A stretch of DNA of 64,000 nt from the NCBI GenBank assembly GCA_002104905.1, contig MCFE01000301.1, positions 1 through 64,000 on the forward strand. Reading direction: 5' to 3'. Positions 23,773 through 34,016 of this stretch are shown here, piece by piece; position 1 is the first letter of the stretch; the number at the start of each line of letters is the position of its first letter. Source of the stretch: Basidiobolus meristosporus CBS 931.73. Lineage: Eukaryota > Basidiobolomycota > Basidiobolomycetes > Basidiobolales > Basidiobolaceae. Below the pieces are notes generated by a model. That model did not search any database. It saw only the letters and a program-made list of their open reading frames with translations, and was not told the origin of the DNA. The translations under genes were made by a program, and so were the position numbers.

Positions 23773-24162
23773 TTAATGCGCAAATAATGACTTCAAAATA
23801 TCCGCCTCCGCCTGTAAAGATCTAAAGAGAGATGTCAAGCGATGCACGGCGTCCATAAAAACAATCCATTCGTACCTTCTCAAGCTGAAGCATTGCAAAA
23901 CCCATTCCCCACTTGAGTTTGATTTCCACAGAGTGTTCTTTTGCAACACACCAATTATTCGGTAGGGAGGATCAGATGCTCTCGAAAGAGACAAAGTAAC
24001 ATTTCTATCCATCTCCCAAAAATAACAGTGCAATGAAGGTTGTGGCCGTTTGCCGGCGCCAGGTTTTGGTAAGGCATTACAGACATCAAACTCTCTGAGA
24101 CGAGGATTTCTATGTCGGTCCCCAGCCAACGAATAAACCATTGCTAGAATAATGGATTCCAA
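23773..24162 (-). CDS. Unrecognised small conserved-looking protein
   Basis: An open frame starts MESIILAMVYSLAGDRHRNP (Met at 24162 or 24141). It contains a compact Trp/Tyr-rich segment, FDVCNALPKPGAGKRPQPSL, HCYFWEMDRNVTLSLSRASD, PPYRIIGVLQKNTLW and GEWVLQCFSLRR. An intron at about 23822-23877 (GTACGA...TTTAG, phase 2) joins this to SLQAEADILKSLFAH and a stop at 23773, giving about 110 residues. The unspliced frame is also open. The residue composition looks like a real folded beta-rich domain rather than chance. I do not recognise the family. The start codon overlaps that of the plus-strand gene beginning at 24149, so one of the two 5' ends is probably wrong. Confidence 0.5.
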   Translation of the reverse strand: MESIILAMVYSLAGDRHRNPRLREFDVCNALPKPGAGKRPQPSLHCYFWEMDRNVTLSLSRASDPPYRIIGVLQKNTLWKSNSSGEWVLQCFSLRRYEWIVFMDAVHRLTSLFRSLQAEADILKSLFAH

Positions 24163-24962
24163 GACTAAGAAACCTGTCCAATTACACTTTCATATCGTCC
24201 CTACCATAGAGCTCGACAAGGATAGGCTTGGATATCATGACTGTTTCAGGATCGCGAAATCTTGTCAGCTCCTCCAGAGAATGGCAAGTTAACATTCGAT
24301 GTGGTCGCAAAGCTTTTAAACCAAGTGGCACTTGTGGGGTGAGTGACTATGCCAAAAAAGAGGTATACTACAATTAACCACTACTATCAGGAGCATGAGT
24401 ATCAGACGAGGACTCTGTGTACCTGAGTTGGGGCCACAGTTTCTGTAGGTATCTCTGCCTCTATAGAAAACATTAAATTTGCGTTGACTCGTTTATCCAC
24501 CTAACATAGTAAGGTAAGCTACATCACTCATATATCTATAAAAGATAGAGATTACTTGTCTTGCGGCGATACCGGTTTCGTTTGTTCCTACACAGTTTTA
24601 ATTTTAACTCGATATGCTCCGTTGAACCGATAGGGACTTTGGCCACTGACCGTGTTGAAGAAACATGGGTTGCACACCGGAACCATAATACTTTAAATTA
24701 CTCATCATTGACCAACTATAAAGAAGCAATAGAACAAAACACACTATTATTAAATGAATTTATTCAAGCATTGAGTCGCCTCGGTATAGCCAATCAATTT
24801 TTGAGTAAATGCAATACCGATTTCAGACATCGTGATCCATGTCAGCTGCGTACTGGAATGTTCATTGTGCAAACTGCTTACAAACTTCTATTTTTGCATG
24901 TGGTGAGAGAGATTGCGGACTGGAATTTATGGAGATATGAAATACATATTCTACGGTTGTGA
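24149..24962 (+). CDS. Unrecognised multi-exon gene
   Basis: Several plus-strand segments look coding. The first is an ATG-led frame from 24149 (MDSKTKKPVQLHFHIVPTIE). The second, at about 24251-24340, reads DREILSAPPENGKLTFDVVA and ends at a GTGAGT donor. The third is a long terminal exon up to 24962 (VEPIGTLATDRVEETWVAHR, NYKEAIEQNTLLLNEFIQAL, LGIANQFLSKCNTDFRHRDP, WNLWRYEIHI). The exons cannot be joined with certainty; acceptors at 24249, 24390 and about 24589 are candidates. The last exon is mostly helical. No family is recognised. It ends about 160 bp before TIF6 on the same strand. Confidence 0.4.
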
Positions 24963-25123
24963 TTGCGAACACTTCCGTAGCAAATATCCGATTTTTGATC
25001 ACTGCTTTTTTTTTCTCGCAGTTTTTTTTCTATTATAAAACTAACTCACAAATGAGTATTAAATTCCCAGTTGTATTAAGATAGCTTATCTTTTTCTGTT
25101 CCTTTACCAGTTTTCCTTACATC

Positions 25124-26043
25124 ATGGCAGTTCGTAAGTTGCTTTGCGAGACGCTCTACTGGTTGATTCCTATACTAAAGACTTTGGATTCGTTCCCTAG
25201 GTGCCCAATTTGAGAACAGTAACGAGATCGGCGTCTTCTCTCGCTTGACCAATTCCTATTGCTTGGTTGCTTTGGGTGGTTCCGAAAATTTCTACAGGTT
25301 GGTTGCATCTGCAGCATAATTCAAAGGAACTTTTTATTAACCGAGTTGTTCAATAGTGTGTTTGAGAGTGAACTCGGTGATGTTATTCCTGTAGTCCATA
25401 CTTCTATCGCTGGAACCCGTATTATCGGTCGTCTTACTGCTGGTAATTCCAAGGGTCTTCTCGTACCCAACACCACCACCGACCAAGTATGTATTTTCGA
25501 TATCAGAGAAGATCCATAACCTATACTAATGGGATGGCTTAGGAACTTCAACATTTGCGCAACAGTCTCCCCGACAAGGTTGCCATTCAACGCGTAGAGG
25601 AACGTCTCTCCGCTCTGGGTAACGTCATTGCTTGCAACGACTATGTTGCCCTCGTCCATCCCGATATTGACAGAGAAACCGAGGAAATCATTGCCGACGT
25701 CTTACAAGTCGAAGTTTTCCGTCAAACCGTTGCCGACCAAGTTTTGGTTGGCAGTTATTGTGCTTTCAGCAACCAAGGTGGATTAGTTCATCCCAGAACC
25801 AGCGTCCAAGACCAGGATGAATTGTCCTCCCTCCTTCAAGTCCCCCTCGTCGCCGGAACCGTCAACCGTGGTTCTGATGTGATTGGCGCTGGACTCGTTG
25901 TCAACGATTGGTGTGCTTTTGCTGGCTTAGATTCTACCTCTACTGAATTGTCTGTAGTTGAAAGCATCTTCAAACTCCAAGATTCTCAGCCAACTGCTAT
26001 TGTTAACGAAATGCGTGATGCTTTGATCGATACTTACAGTTAA
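25124..26043 (+). CDS. TIF6: Eukaryotic translation initiation factor 6
   Basis: eIF6 binds the 60S subunit, is needed for its biogenesis and prevents premature joining to 40S. Four exons (25124-25133, 25201-25297, 25357-25486 and 25543-26043) encode 245 residues, the usual family length. The sequence is diagnostic throughout: [111 protein letters not shown] and [20 protein letters not shown]. These form the five-fold pentein repeats. The first exon holds only three codons and a base. The end, [11 protein letters not shown], matches the family C-terminus. Confidence 0.98.
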
Positions 26044-26523
26044 ACTACATCGATGTATAGTTTCATTCAGCCCACACATAATATATATAGCCTTTAGGAA
26101 GTGACAAACAAACCCATAAATTTTAGTATAAAATGTACTTAGTTGTTCGTTTCTGTTAGACCTTGATTTACGTTTGAGCCTTCTAATAAATCTCACCAAC
26201 TCCAACTCTTCCAGAGCGATCAATGTGCTATATAGTAGACGTAGTGGGACAACAGCCTAGGGACCGTAGTTAGGATTACCCCATTTGCGAGCGAAGCCTG
26301 ATTCCGAAATAATGGGGTTCGGGGGTTGGGGAAATCCTCGTAGATCTTGGTGGTTTCGTAGCGGGGATTTCGCAGCGAATAAAGTAAATGTGATAATTTA
26401 TGAGCTCATTTCGATTATTGCCAGCGCTTGGGTGGAGTGTATAATTTTTTCTGATATTTCCCTCGCGGCGGTGGCCATTTCGAACACTTTGTACTTGAAC
26501 AGTTACCTTGGTAGTCTTAGAAT
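26044..26523. other. Intergenic region upstream of MIC19
   Basis: About 480 bp between same-strand genes, holding the TIF6 3' UTR and MIC19 promoter. A 170-residue frame from 26285 has no domain and overlaps the MIC19 introns, so it is rejected. Confidence 0.4.
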
Positions 26524-27321
26524 ATGGGTGCCCAGCAATCTAGACAGGAACCTCTTGTTTTCTACGGGGAATCAGATGTTGCCCTCAAAGTATACCCTTA
26601 TTCTGTTGGCCTCCTTGTGGATACTTTGGCTCACCTTCTCATTTTATAGTTTTCTCACGACTTCGTCAACCAACTCCAACGCAATAACCACGTTAGTTAT
26701 TTCAACCTCATGGATTCTCAAGACCAGGGCATTTCCTTACATTTTGGTTGCACATATTAGTCCAACAGCTCCAACGATCACAAGTCAGATTCTCTGAGCC
26801 CTGCTGAGATCGATCAAATTGTAGAGAAGCGTGTCTCCCAGGAATTGAAGAAGATCCGCTCTAGTTTGGCTGTTGAGCAGGAGAAAAAGCGTCCAAGCAC
26901 CAAAGTCATCGAGCAAGACTTGGAGAGATTGGCTGACAAAAACAAAATGTGAGTATGTTTCGGAAGTGTGTTGGTATCGATTTGCTATGCTCATATGTTA
27001 CTTTAGTAGGAGCGAAAAGCCCTTAGCTCCTGAAATCGAAGAGAGACAGCAGAACTTGATTTCTTGCTATAAGTAAGTGCTGTTTTTACTTCGGGAATTG
27101 CCATCAAAGTGCCGTAAATATTTTCCATCAGCGAGGCAACTTACGCCCTATCAACCATTAGGAACAATCAAGACAAGCCACTTGACTGCTGGAAGGAGGT
27201 AGAGATGTTCAAAGAAAGCGTAGAGAAAGCTCGCAAGGTATCTATCTTGTCAACTCAACTCAATTTAACCCAAAGGCTAAATATTCAAACTTTGCAGGAA
27301 TTTGTGGCCACTCACTTGTAG
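26524..27321 (+). CDS. MIC19: MICOS subunit Mic19 (CHCHD3-like)
   Basis: Mic19 is a peripheral inner-membrane protein that stabilises cristae junctions with Mic60. The start at 26524 gives MGAQQSRQEPLVFYGESDV, where Gly2 and Ser6 form an N-myristoylation signal as in CHCHD3. After FSHDFVNQLQRNN comes a charged coiled coil (SPAEIDQIVEKRVSQELKKI, RSSLAVEQEKKR). The C-terminal CHCH domain carries ISCY...EATYALSTIRNNQDKPLDC, followed by WKEVEMFKESVEKARKEFVA, with its Cys in the twin-Cx9C-type context. About six introns break it; the first two exons are 26524-26589 and 26650 onward. The stop is at 27321. The CHCH Cys pairs imply Mia40-dependent oxidation in the intermembrane space. Confidence 0.9.
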
Positions 27322-27641
27322 TTTCGTACACTCAAAATGATTCACCTTCGCATTTTTTCTTGACTTTCATTCAAGCCCATCCCTTCTTCACATCGTATTT
27401 GAACGTTCTTCTATCATTAAAGCAACCTAACCATGTCCATGTCCACCTCCACCTTCCACTCTTTACATCTATTTACTAGTCAGATATCAGAGACAAATGG
27501 TGACGGTGGTAAATAAATCAAGTTCAAGCACTCGTGAACCAAATTGTTGATCATCAACATAAATTTCATCATTAATCAAAGTATCTGCGATTAAGAAGGA
27601 ATAATTTAGTTTCATTGTATCCTTGGTGTATTTTAGAATAG
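27322..27641. other. Intergenic region upstream of the FOR20-like gene
   Basis: 320 bp with pyrimidine-rich and CCATGTCCATGTCCACC sequence near 27431. It is presumed 3' UTR plus promoter. No gene is seen. Confidence 0.4.
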
Positions 27642-28229
27642 ATGGGGGACGTGGAAGAACTGAAGCAAGGTATACGCTATATACAGGAGAGTGCAAACAA
27701 ACAGTACTTATTTTACCAGTGATAAAAAGGGCCTTGGAAGAGCGAGGAGCCTTATCCTCCGTTCGAGCCAAACTTCGGAGTGATATACTAACGCTGCTGG
27801 ACGATTCGTGTGAAGTTGTAAAATACTCTATTGTTACCTGAAAGCACCTCACCCTAATGATTCGGAGCGACTTTGGCTATAGGTCAAGAAAAAGGAGCAA
27901 GAGGAACTGACGCCTCTGATAGACCAAATCTTCATTGAATACTTGGCACGCCGAGATCTACCTCATACACTTTCAGTATTTTTGGCTGGTAATTTGGCAA
28001 CTACTACTACTCTTCTATATAGTTGCTAACATCGCTCTGACTTATAGAGAGTGGTAATCGCTCAGAAGTTAGTGTACGAGAACAATTATCAACCAGACTT
28101 GGCATAGCTTCCTCAAACAACCGGTAAGACCGATTCTTAGAGGAATATATACTACTGATTAATAAGCCTTGTCTTTACAGGCCCGCTATTTATTCCATAG
28201 TGGAAAAATGTCTTGAGAAACATCCATGA
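27642..28229 (+). CDS. FOR20/CEP20-like centrosomal LisH protein
   Basis: Spliced from five exons (start 27642, stop 28229), the product is about 117 residues. The N-terminus MGDVEELKQVIKRALEERGA, then LSSVRAKLRSDILTLLDD, matches the N-terminal helix pair of FOR20/CEP43 proteins. A LisH dimerisation motif follows: LIDQIFIEYLARRDLPHTLS and VFLAESGN. In animals and ciliates FOR20 sits at centriolar satellites and basal bodies and is required for basal-body docking. The C-terminus (RPAIYSIVEKCLEKHP) is shorter than in metazoan proteins. A role at a centriole or at a nucleus-associated organelle is inference. The plant TON1 and other LisH proteins are the alternatives, but the aligned N-terminus favours FOR20. 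Confidence 0.82.
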
Positions 28230-28384
28230 GTGTTGGCAATAACCAACACGTTAAAGCGAGATAATAAATTACAATGCTCATTGTACACTTTATTGAATCG
28301 TTCATCACTCCTCAAAGGGTATTATTGAAAACATTAAACATTCATTAGTATATTGTGTAGTGGTTTGTATGTACATCCGTCAGG

Positions 28385-30037
28385 TCAATGTTTCTTTAGT
28401 GATTTTGGCTTGTGATGGACATGGCACTTGTGTGCATGTCGGAACCACAATGCCATATCCTTTTTCTTTGTATGACATACCGCTACCACTTCACGACATT
28501 GATGACAAAGCCCTCTAATCCCGTTTTCGAAGGTGCTCATTTGTAGAGGGGCTCGATAGTAGCGTCCGGATGTGGCAGATATTCCATGGTAGAATTGAAC
28601 ATGATACCTACGAAGGCTGTTAGTTGTGCTCGGTCAAGTGGCACTTACAAATTCAGTGACTTACCAATAGGCACTGTTCTTTAGTTGAAGCCACTTTCCT
28701 GGCTTGCAATGCTGGCAGAAGCCTTCTTTCGCCTGGCCATTGTACCTGACCCACTGTGGAGTGTATAGGTCGCCTTCAAAGCGAGCCTTTTGTTGGCGAG
28801 GACGAGCATCTGGATCACCCATATCCGATGGAGCTATGTCGAATAGTGGCATTGATAGAGTCTGATCCAATGCTGGTCCCCACGGAATGGGATATCTGTA
28901 TTCATCGATACTGATTCCAAGGTACGTGTCTGACTTGTTCTCTGGGGTATATCTTGTCATGTCGGAATGACTGTTATTGGCGTACATGAGGTCCATCGAT
29001 CTAAACCGCTTGTTGCGAGCATAATCCTCATACCCATTGCTGAGATAGTTGTTGTAGACTATGGTGTCACTTTGGGCTCGCTTTCTTCCGCAATGGATGG
29101 GCGGCGTATACGCTGTCATATCCAGGCTCCGGTGAATTGAGGTTGCATCGAGATTAGGGGCGCAGTAAGTTTGATAGTATGGCATAGTTAACGACACTTG
29201 GTTATAGTCTTCAGCTGGCTGTATATGAGATTCAAAGCAGTCTTCAGAGTTTGCCATTAGGTGACTATTATTCAAAGAGTAGCCGTTCACTTGGTTGGGG
29301 ATCACTTTCCGGCTGAAGAACACCGAGTCTTCATTGCCAGATTCCTCGGTGGCTCTCTCCGTGGCTTTACATTGGTAGGCCCCAGTGTGTGAGATATCAG
29401 GCACAAGAAGAGGGGTTGGAGTGGCAGTGAGTGGCTTGCCTGAACTTGTATCTCCCTCACAATTCGCCTTGGTAGTGTTTAATTTGCTGTCATCTGCACC
29501 TAAGAGGCTTTCATCGATTATTGGCAAGGTACCGATCGACCACAATCTCCAAGCATTTGTAATGGCATCTTCCATGGAGCTTCGTGAATCACGTCCGATG
29601 ACGGATGTGTGTGGGATTGAGCCATGAGAGTGTTGAGTTTGTAGCGCGCTACCGGGTTGGTATGGATGATCTATGTTCCCAGTAAGCTGAAGCCTAGATT
29701 TGTCGTCTGCCCCCTGGCCATTGTCCGATGCTGATATGCCAAGCCCTTCTTGTGTATAGTTCCCGTGGCTTCTACCGTTGGTGGACTGTTGCGGAGAACC
29801 TTGATTACATGGCATTCTTGACATCGAAAGGTCGTGAATTTTATAGGATAACGATTCTGAAATTGATGGAACACTACAAGTATCCGTATCCTGGCCACAC
29901 AAGTCGCTTATGGAGGAGGGAGCCTCTGGGCTGATGGCTTGATACTTATTGCCCAGAAGTAGGCTTTGGTCATAGTGATGAAGATTGCTGTTGGAGTCAT
30001 ACATTGCGAAATGCTCTGCGGATTTGTTGAAATCCAT
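28385..30037 (-). CDS. Transcription regulator with C-terminal Rua1-type zinc finger
   Basis: Exon 1 (30037 to about 28663) encodes some 458 residues, mostly low-complexity Ser/Asn/Tyr-rich sequence as in fungal transcription factors, including basic GRKRAQSD and RNKRFRS. The conserved domain starts with RFEGDLYTPQWVRYNG and EGFCQHCKPGKWLQLKNSAY. A phase-2 intron with GTAAGT follows, then YHGISATSGRYYRAPLQM, GIRGLCHQCREVVAV and DMALWFRHAHKCHVHHK. These Cys and His pairs form the C2H2-like module of the Rua1 C-terminal domain, named after the Ustilago regulator of a secondary-metabolite cluster. DNA binding and transcription control are expected from the family; targets are unknown. The domain is essentially restricted to fungi, which helps place the genome. 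Confidence 0.85.
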
Positions 30038-30346
30038 GCGATTGATCCTCGTCGAATGTCGTTGTTGAGGATGTGGAGAGATAGGTTTTTCGTAGTCGCC
30101 CCTATGCTATTTATAAGTGATATGCGAGGGTCGTGGTTTGAGAGAATCTCTAATATGCCATTACGGCTTGGTCTCCTTGATATTCTTCATTATGTTAGAA
30201 ATATAAATAACTCAGGAAGAGACATGTGTTTGAAATATGATTCGCTTCTCCAAACTTACCGGATTGAGGCTCTCTGTCTAGAATTTGAAAGCAATTGCCG
30301 GTGCTATTCACCATAATAATATGCCAATACGCATGTATAGTTCAGG

Positions 30347-31786
30347 ATGATATTCACAATTGAGGGAATATACAGATTAGAAACACCATCATATTCCCAA
30401 TGGCTGTGGATGATGTCCGTAAACAAATCGTTTCGTGAAAAAATCTTTGAGGCGCGGCATTTCTATGCTCTGCGAATAGCATCCAGGATATATGAAGGGC
30501 AATTTTGTGTTAGGTGCTTGCAAACACTCTTGACTAAAACCAGCCCAATCAGTAGCTGTGTGTTACAGCAACCTTACTGTCCTGACATGTCATTCTTTGG
30601 AAGCTCCCAAGGCAGAGATGTTTGCGCAACGTGTAGTTACAAGTTACTCTTGCTATTGATGCAGACCAAAGGAGCACGAAGTTTCGTAAACACTTACAGT
30701 TAGCTACTGTCTACGTTGGAAGATATCTCGTTGTAATGGTCAAGTCGCCCAGAGCCCCTTGCATTGATCTGGCAGCAATCTGATACTCTGTTTAGTGTTA
30801 AGAATCTAACCAACTTAAAGCAGTGGCTGAAGTAACTCTATGAGGTCATGTATGGCGGTTCCTATAATAGAGATCATCTCATTCTAAACCAGCTTTGGTC
30901 AATATATATACAATAAACCGAGTGAACGATGCCATATGTATTTTACAATGAAACCGACAAATGGATATTCTTGGTGATGTTCGATTACTTCGGCCTTCCG
31001 GGCGTGACTGGCTCTATCTTTATCTGCTAATCACCAAGTCAACCATTAGAATTTTCAATCATCCCGACCCTACGGATTGGCTACCTGTTGTCTTGGAGAA
31101 GCTCCAGCAAGTAAAATCGCGTCGATCATATCATAATACTCGAGTGCGCTAACCACACATATTCGTCCTGGAACCTGAAATAAGGTAAAGCCAAGCCATA
31201 TCCGAGCTATATGACGAATATCACATGCTATCTTCTATCCAACATTAGATAACCATTCCCTAGATTTATTCCACCAGCTTATATGTACCAAATTCCATAT
31301 TGAGCTAGCACCAATGTTACTGACTACTCTTATCTGTATGGCTCTCTAATTTTAGCCCCGAGTTAACCAACACTTGATTTGTTTGGTATAACTCTTTGAT
31401 GAAGCTTGGTTATTTTGGTGATTGGATTGAGACTTGGGATTTGCAAGTAATTGTGTACAATCTACTTGGGATAGAGATAGTGAATCTAACCCACAATACA
31501 CATATAGAGAGAGCAGAAATAACCAATGCAACATGTAAAAATGCCAATAGATTACTCACAGCAACAGCAAAGAACTAATTGCCAACAGGAATCGGAGAGA
31601 AGCAGCAGTTTGGAAAACACGTGTTAATGCTCGAGGACTACGCAGAGCATTATTTAAGACTCGCGTGCATAGGATTGAAGCTCAGATGGTCAAATTGATT
31701 GGTGAATATCTTCTAGAATACTGTGACTCCTTTACCCGTGAAACCAACAATTTACGGGAATTGAAATGTGATTTCTGCTCACAATG
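30347..31786 (+). CDS. Possible multi-exon F-box/zinc-binding-like protein, model unresolved
   Basis: Several plus-strand pieces have coding character but do not join cleanly. Piece one, at about 30380-30703, includes WLWMMSVNKSFREKIFEARH and FYALRIASRI. It continues with FCVRCL and RDVCATC, and ends in MQTKGARSFVNTYS. Fungal F-box proteins often have this order: an F-box end, then a CxxC...CxxC knuckle. Piece two, at about 30990-31110, reads GRDWLYLYLLITKSTIRIFN. Piece three, at about 31591-31786, is a helical C-terminus: REAAVWKTRVNARGLRRALF, AQMVKLIGEYLLEYCDSF and a stop at 31786. AT-rich introns lie between. It may be a real gene of four or more exons or a decaying one. Confidence 0.35.
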
Positions 31787-32133
31787 AATCAAACGGCTAT
31801 GAAGACAAAGCTTCGACAGCCATTGGCCATTAATTGACTGTGAATTGGAAAGGTTGTCATCTAATGATCTTCATACAAGCTACCATTGGTCAATTTTCCA
31901 AATACTCTTCGATCAATGATAGGAGATTTTAAACGGCTTCGAATTGTTTGGAAATCAGAAATGCTGTGGCGAGTCATGATTGGGTAAGCCTTCATAAATT
32001 GGTAGAGTGGAGGACAAGCTAACAACAAGCATCGTGTGGGAGTATATATACTGTTTGTGATATCCGTTGCAACCACAGACACTGCTTGCCTCTCTTTATC
32101 ATTAGTATATTGTAATATTTTGTTTGCTGTACT
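31787..32133 (+). promoter_or_regulatory. Calreticulin promoter with TATA element
   Basis: A strong TATATATA lies at 32043-32050, about 85 bp before the ATG at 32134, a usual distance for a highly expressed fungal gene. I see no clear unfolded-protein-response element. No gene is present in the stretch. Confidence 0.55.
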
Positions 32134-33429
32134 ATGAAGGCTACTTTCCTCCTTGGTTCTCTCATTGCCCTTGCCACTGCTTCCGCCGAAGTTTTCTTCG
32201 AAGAAACCTTCGATGGCAACTGGGCTGACCGCTGGGTCCCCTCCAAGGTCAAGAACGACCTCGGTGTTTTTGATGTCTCTGCTGGCAAGTTCTTCGCTGA
32301 CTCCGAGGCCAGCAAGGGCCTCCAAACCACACAAGATGCCCGCTTCTACGCACTTTCTGCTCCATTGGCCAAGCCTTTCTCCAACAAAGATAAGGACTTG
32401 GTTATCCAATTTTCCGTTAAGCACGAGCAAAACATCGACTGCGGTGGTGGCTACCTCAAGGTCCTTCCCCCCGGTGTTGACCTGGAGAAGTTCGATGGTG
32501 AAACCAAGTATAATGTCATGTTCGGCCCTGATATTTGCGGTCCTGATAGAAAGGTTCATGTCATTTTGAACTACAACGGTGTCAACCACCTGATCAAGAA
32601 GCCAATCATCCCTCCTTCCGACCAAATGACCCATTTGTATACTCTTATCCTCAAGCCTAACTTGACTTACTCTGTCCTTATCGACAACAAAGAGGAAGCC
32701 ACTGGTGAGCTTTTGGAAGATTGGGATCTTTTGCCACCCAAGACCATCAAGGATCCCGAGGCCAAGAAGCCTGAGGACTGGGTTGATGATGCTACCATCC
32801 CTGATCCTGAGGACAAGAAACCCGAGGGCTATGATGATATTCCTGCTCTTATTCCTGATCCTGAGGCCAAGAAGCCCGAAGACTGGGATGATGAGGATGA
32901 TGGTGAATGGGAGTCGCCAATGATTGACAACCCTGAATACGAAGGACCTTGGGAACCCAAGACCATTCCCAACCCTAACTACAAGGGCCCTTGGATCCAC
33001 CCGGAAATTCCCAACCCTGAATACAAGGAAGACAAGGATTTGTATGTCTACGAAACCGGAAATGTTGCCTTCGATCTCTGGCAAGTCAAGTCTGGAACCA
33101 TCTTTGATAACATTTTGATCACTGATGACGTCGCCTATGCCAAGGAGTTTGCCGAGAAGACTTTCGAGAAATACCAGGAAGCCGAGAAGCAAGCCAAGGA
33201 GAAATACGACGAAGAGGAGAAGAAGAAGCAAGAGGAAGAGGAGGCTAAATTGGCTGCTGAGGCTGAGGCTGAGGCTGAAGCTGAAGAAGCTGACAAAGAT
33301 GAGCTAGAACTCGAGGACGATAAGCCCGTCGAAGCCTCGAAATCAGCCGACGATATCCAAGTGGAGACTGTTGTCCCTGTCTCTCAAGAGCCGGTCAAGG
33401 AGGAAGAGAACATCAAGGATGAGTTATAA
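32134..33429 (+). CDS. Calreticulin
   Basis: This ER-lumenal lectin chaperone binds monoglucosylated glycoproteins and calcium. It is intronless, 431 residues. The signal peptide is MKATFLLGSLIALATASA. The lectin globular domain has SKGLQTTQDARFYALSA, the disulfide Cys of NIDCGGGYLKVLPPG and MFGPDICGPD, and KVHVILNYNGVNHLIKK. The P-domain contains three proline-hairpin repeats of the IPDPEAKKPEDWD type, at residues about 205-255, and three of the GPWxPxxIPNPxY type, at about 260-310. A Glu/Lys-rich acidic tail, low-affinity calcium binding, ends in the ER retrieval signal KDEL. No transmembrane helix is present, so this is calreticulin and not the calnexin usual in yeasts. Codon use is strongly biased, as in highly expressed genes. 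Confidence 0.97.
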   Translation: MKATFLLGSLIALATASAEVFFEETFDGNWADRWVPSKVKNDLGVFDVSAGKFFADSEASKGLQTTQDARFYALSAPLAKPFSNKDKDLVIQFSVKHEQNIDCGGGYLKVLPPGVDLEKFDGETKYNVMFGPDICGPDRKVHVILNYNGVNHLIKKPIIPPSDQMTHLYTLILKPNLTYSVLIDNKEEATGELLEDWDLLPPKTIKDPEAKKPEDWVDDATIPDPEDKKPEGYDDIPALIPDPEAKKPEDWDDEDDGEWESPMIDNPEYEGPWEPKTIPNPNYKGPWIHPEIPNPEYKEDKDLYVYETGNVAFDLWQVKSGTIFDNILITDDVAYAKEFAEKTFEKYQEAEKQAKEKYDEEEKKKQEEEEAKLAAEAEAEAEAEEADKDELELEDDKPVEASKSADDIQVETVVPVSQEPVKEEENIKDEL

Positions 33430-34016
33430 ACTTATGTACTATTTCATATCATCCGGAATTTTTGCCTGCACTTACACGTTATAGATTTGCAATCTTTTCC
33501 AACACACTTGCTATATCATGATTGATTGCTCCTTGACTTCAGGACTTAAATGATGGACAATTTATGTAAACTAAAATCATATAAAAAGTTAATAAATATA
33601 TACTTGCACCAAGTATGAGAACTGGTATATCGCGCCCGCACAGGATCAGATAAATAACCATATTAAACTGAAGGTAAGGCCGCTAGTGTAACCTCATTGG
33701 CAATGTGGAATTTCTCTACTTGGTTGAAAAGGTTGGACTACGGCCATCATAGATAATATCATCTGGTCAAGTCCTCGCACTTCCATCCAATATTGGCCAG
33801 TCAGAATGATGGATTATGGTGTAATACTAGTTAGGTTATTGATGATTTTCAGGAAATTACTCGAAAACCACTCCAGCCAATTATGGCGAAATATGATTTG
33901 CGATAAAAAAATTCTGTGAATGGTATTCGGATTTAGAGGTATTGTGCATAGAAAAAAAAGTACAAGAGTGAAGCCCATCCTAGCACGATAGCTTATTCTT
34001 GGAACTTAATCACAGG
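33430..34016. other. Intergenic region between calreticulin and MetRS
   Basis: AT-rich, with AATAAA-type sequence at about 33590 for calreticulin 3' processing and the MetRS promoter further on. No gene is seen. Confidence 0.45.

Noticed and set aside
26285-26797. A 170-residue plus-strand frame upstream of and overlapping MIC19
   Set aside because: It reads through MIC19 introns in another frame; the spliced MIC19 model explains the region.
31861-33231. A 456-residue open frame on the minus strand opposite calreticulin
   Set aside because: It is the antisense shadow of a codon-biased, intron-free gene. The Leu/Val/Gly-rich translation has no domain, and the plus strand is unambiguous calreticulin.
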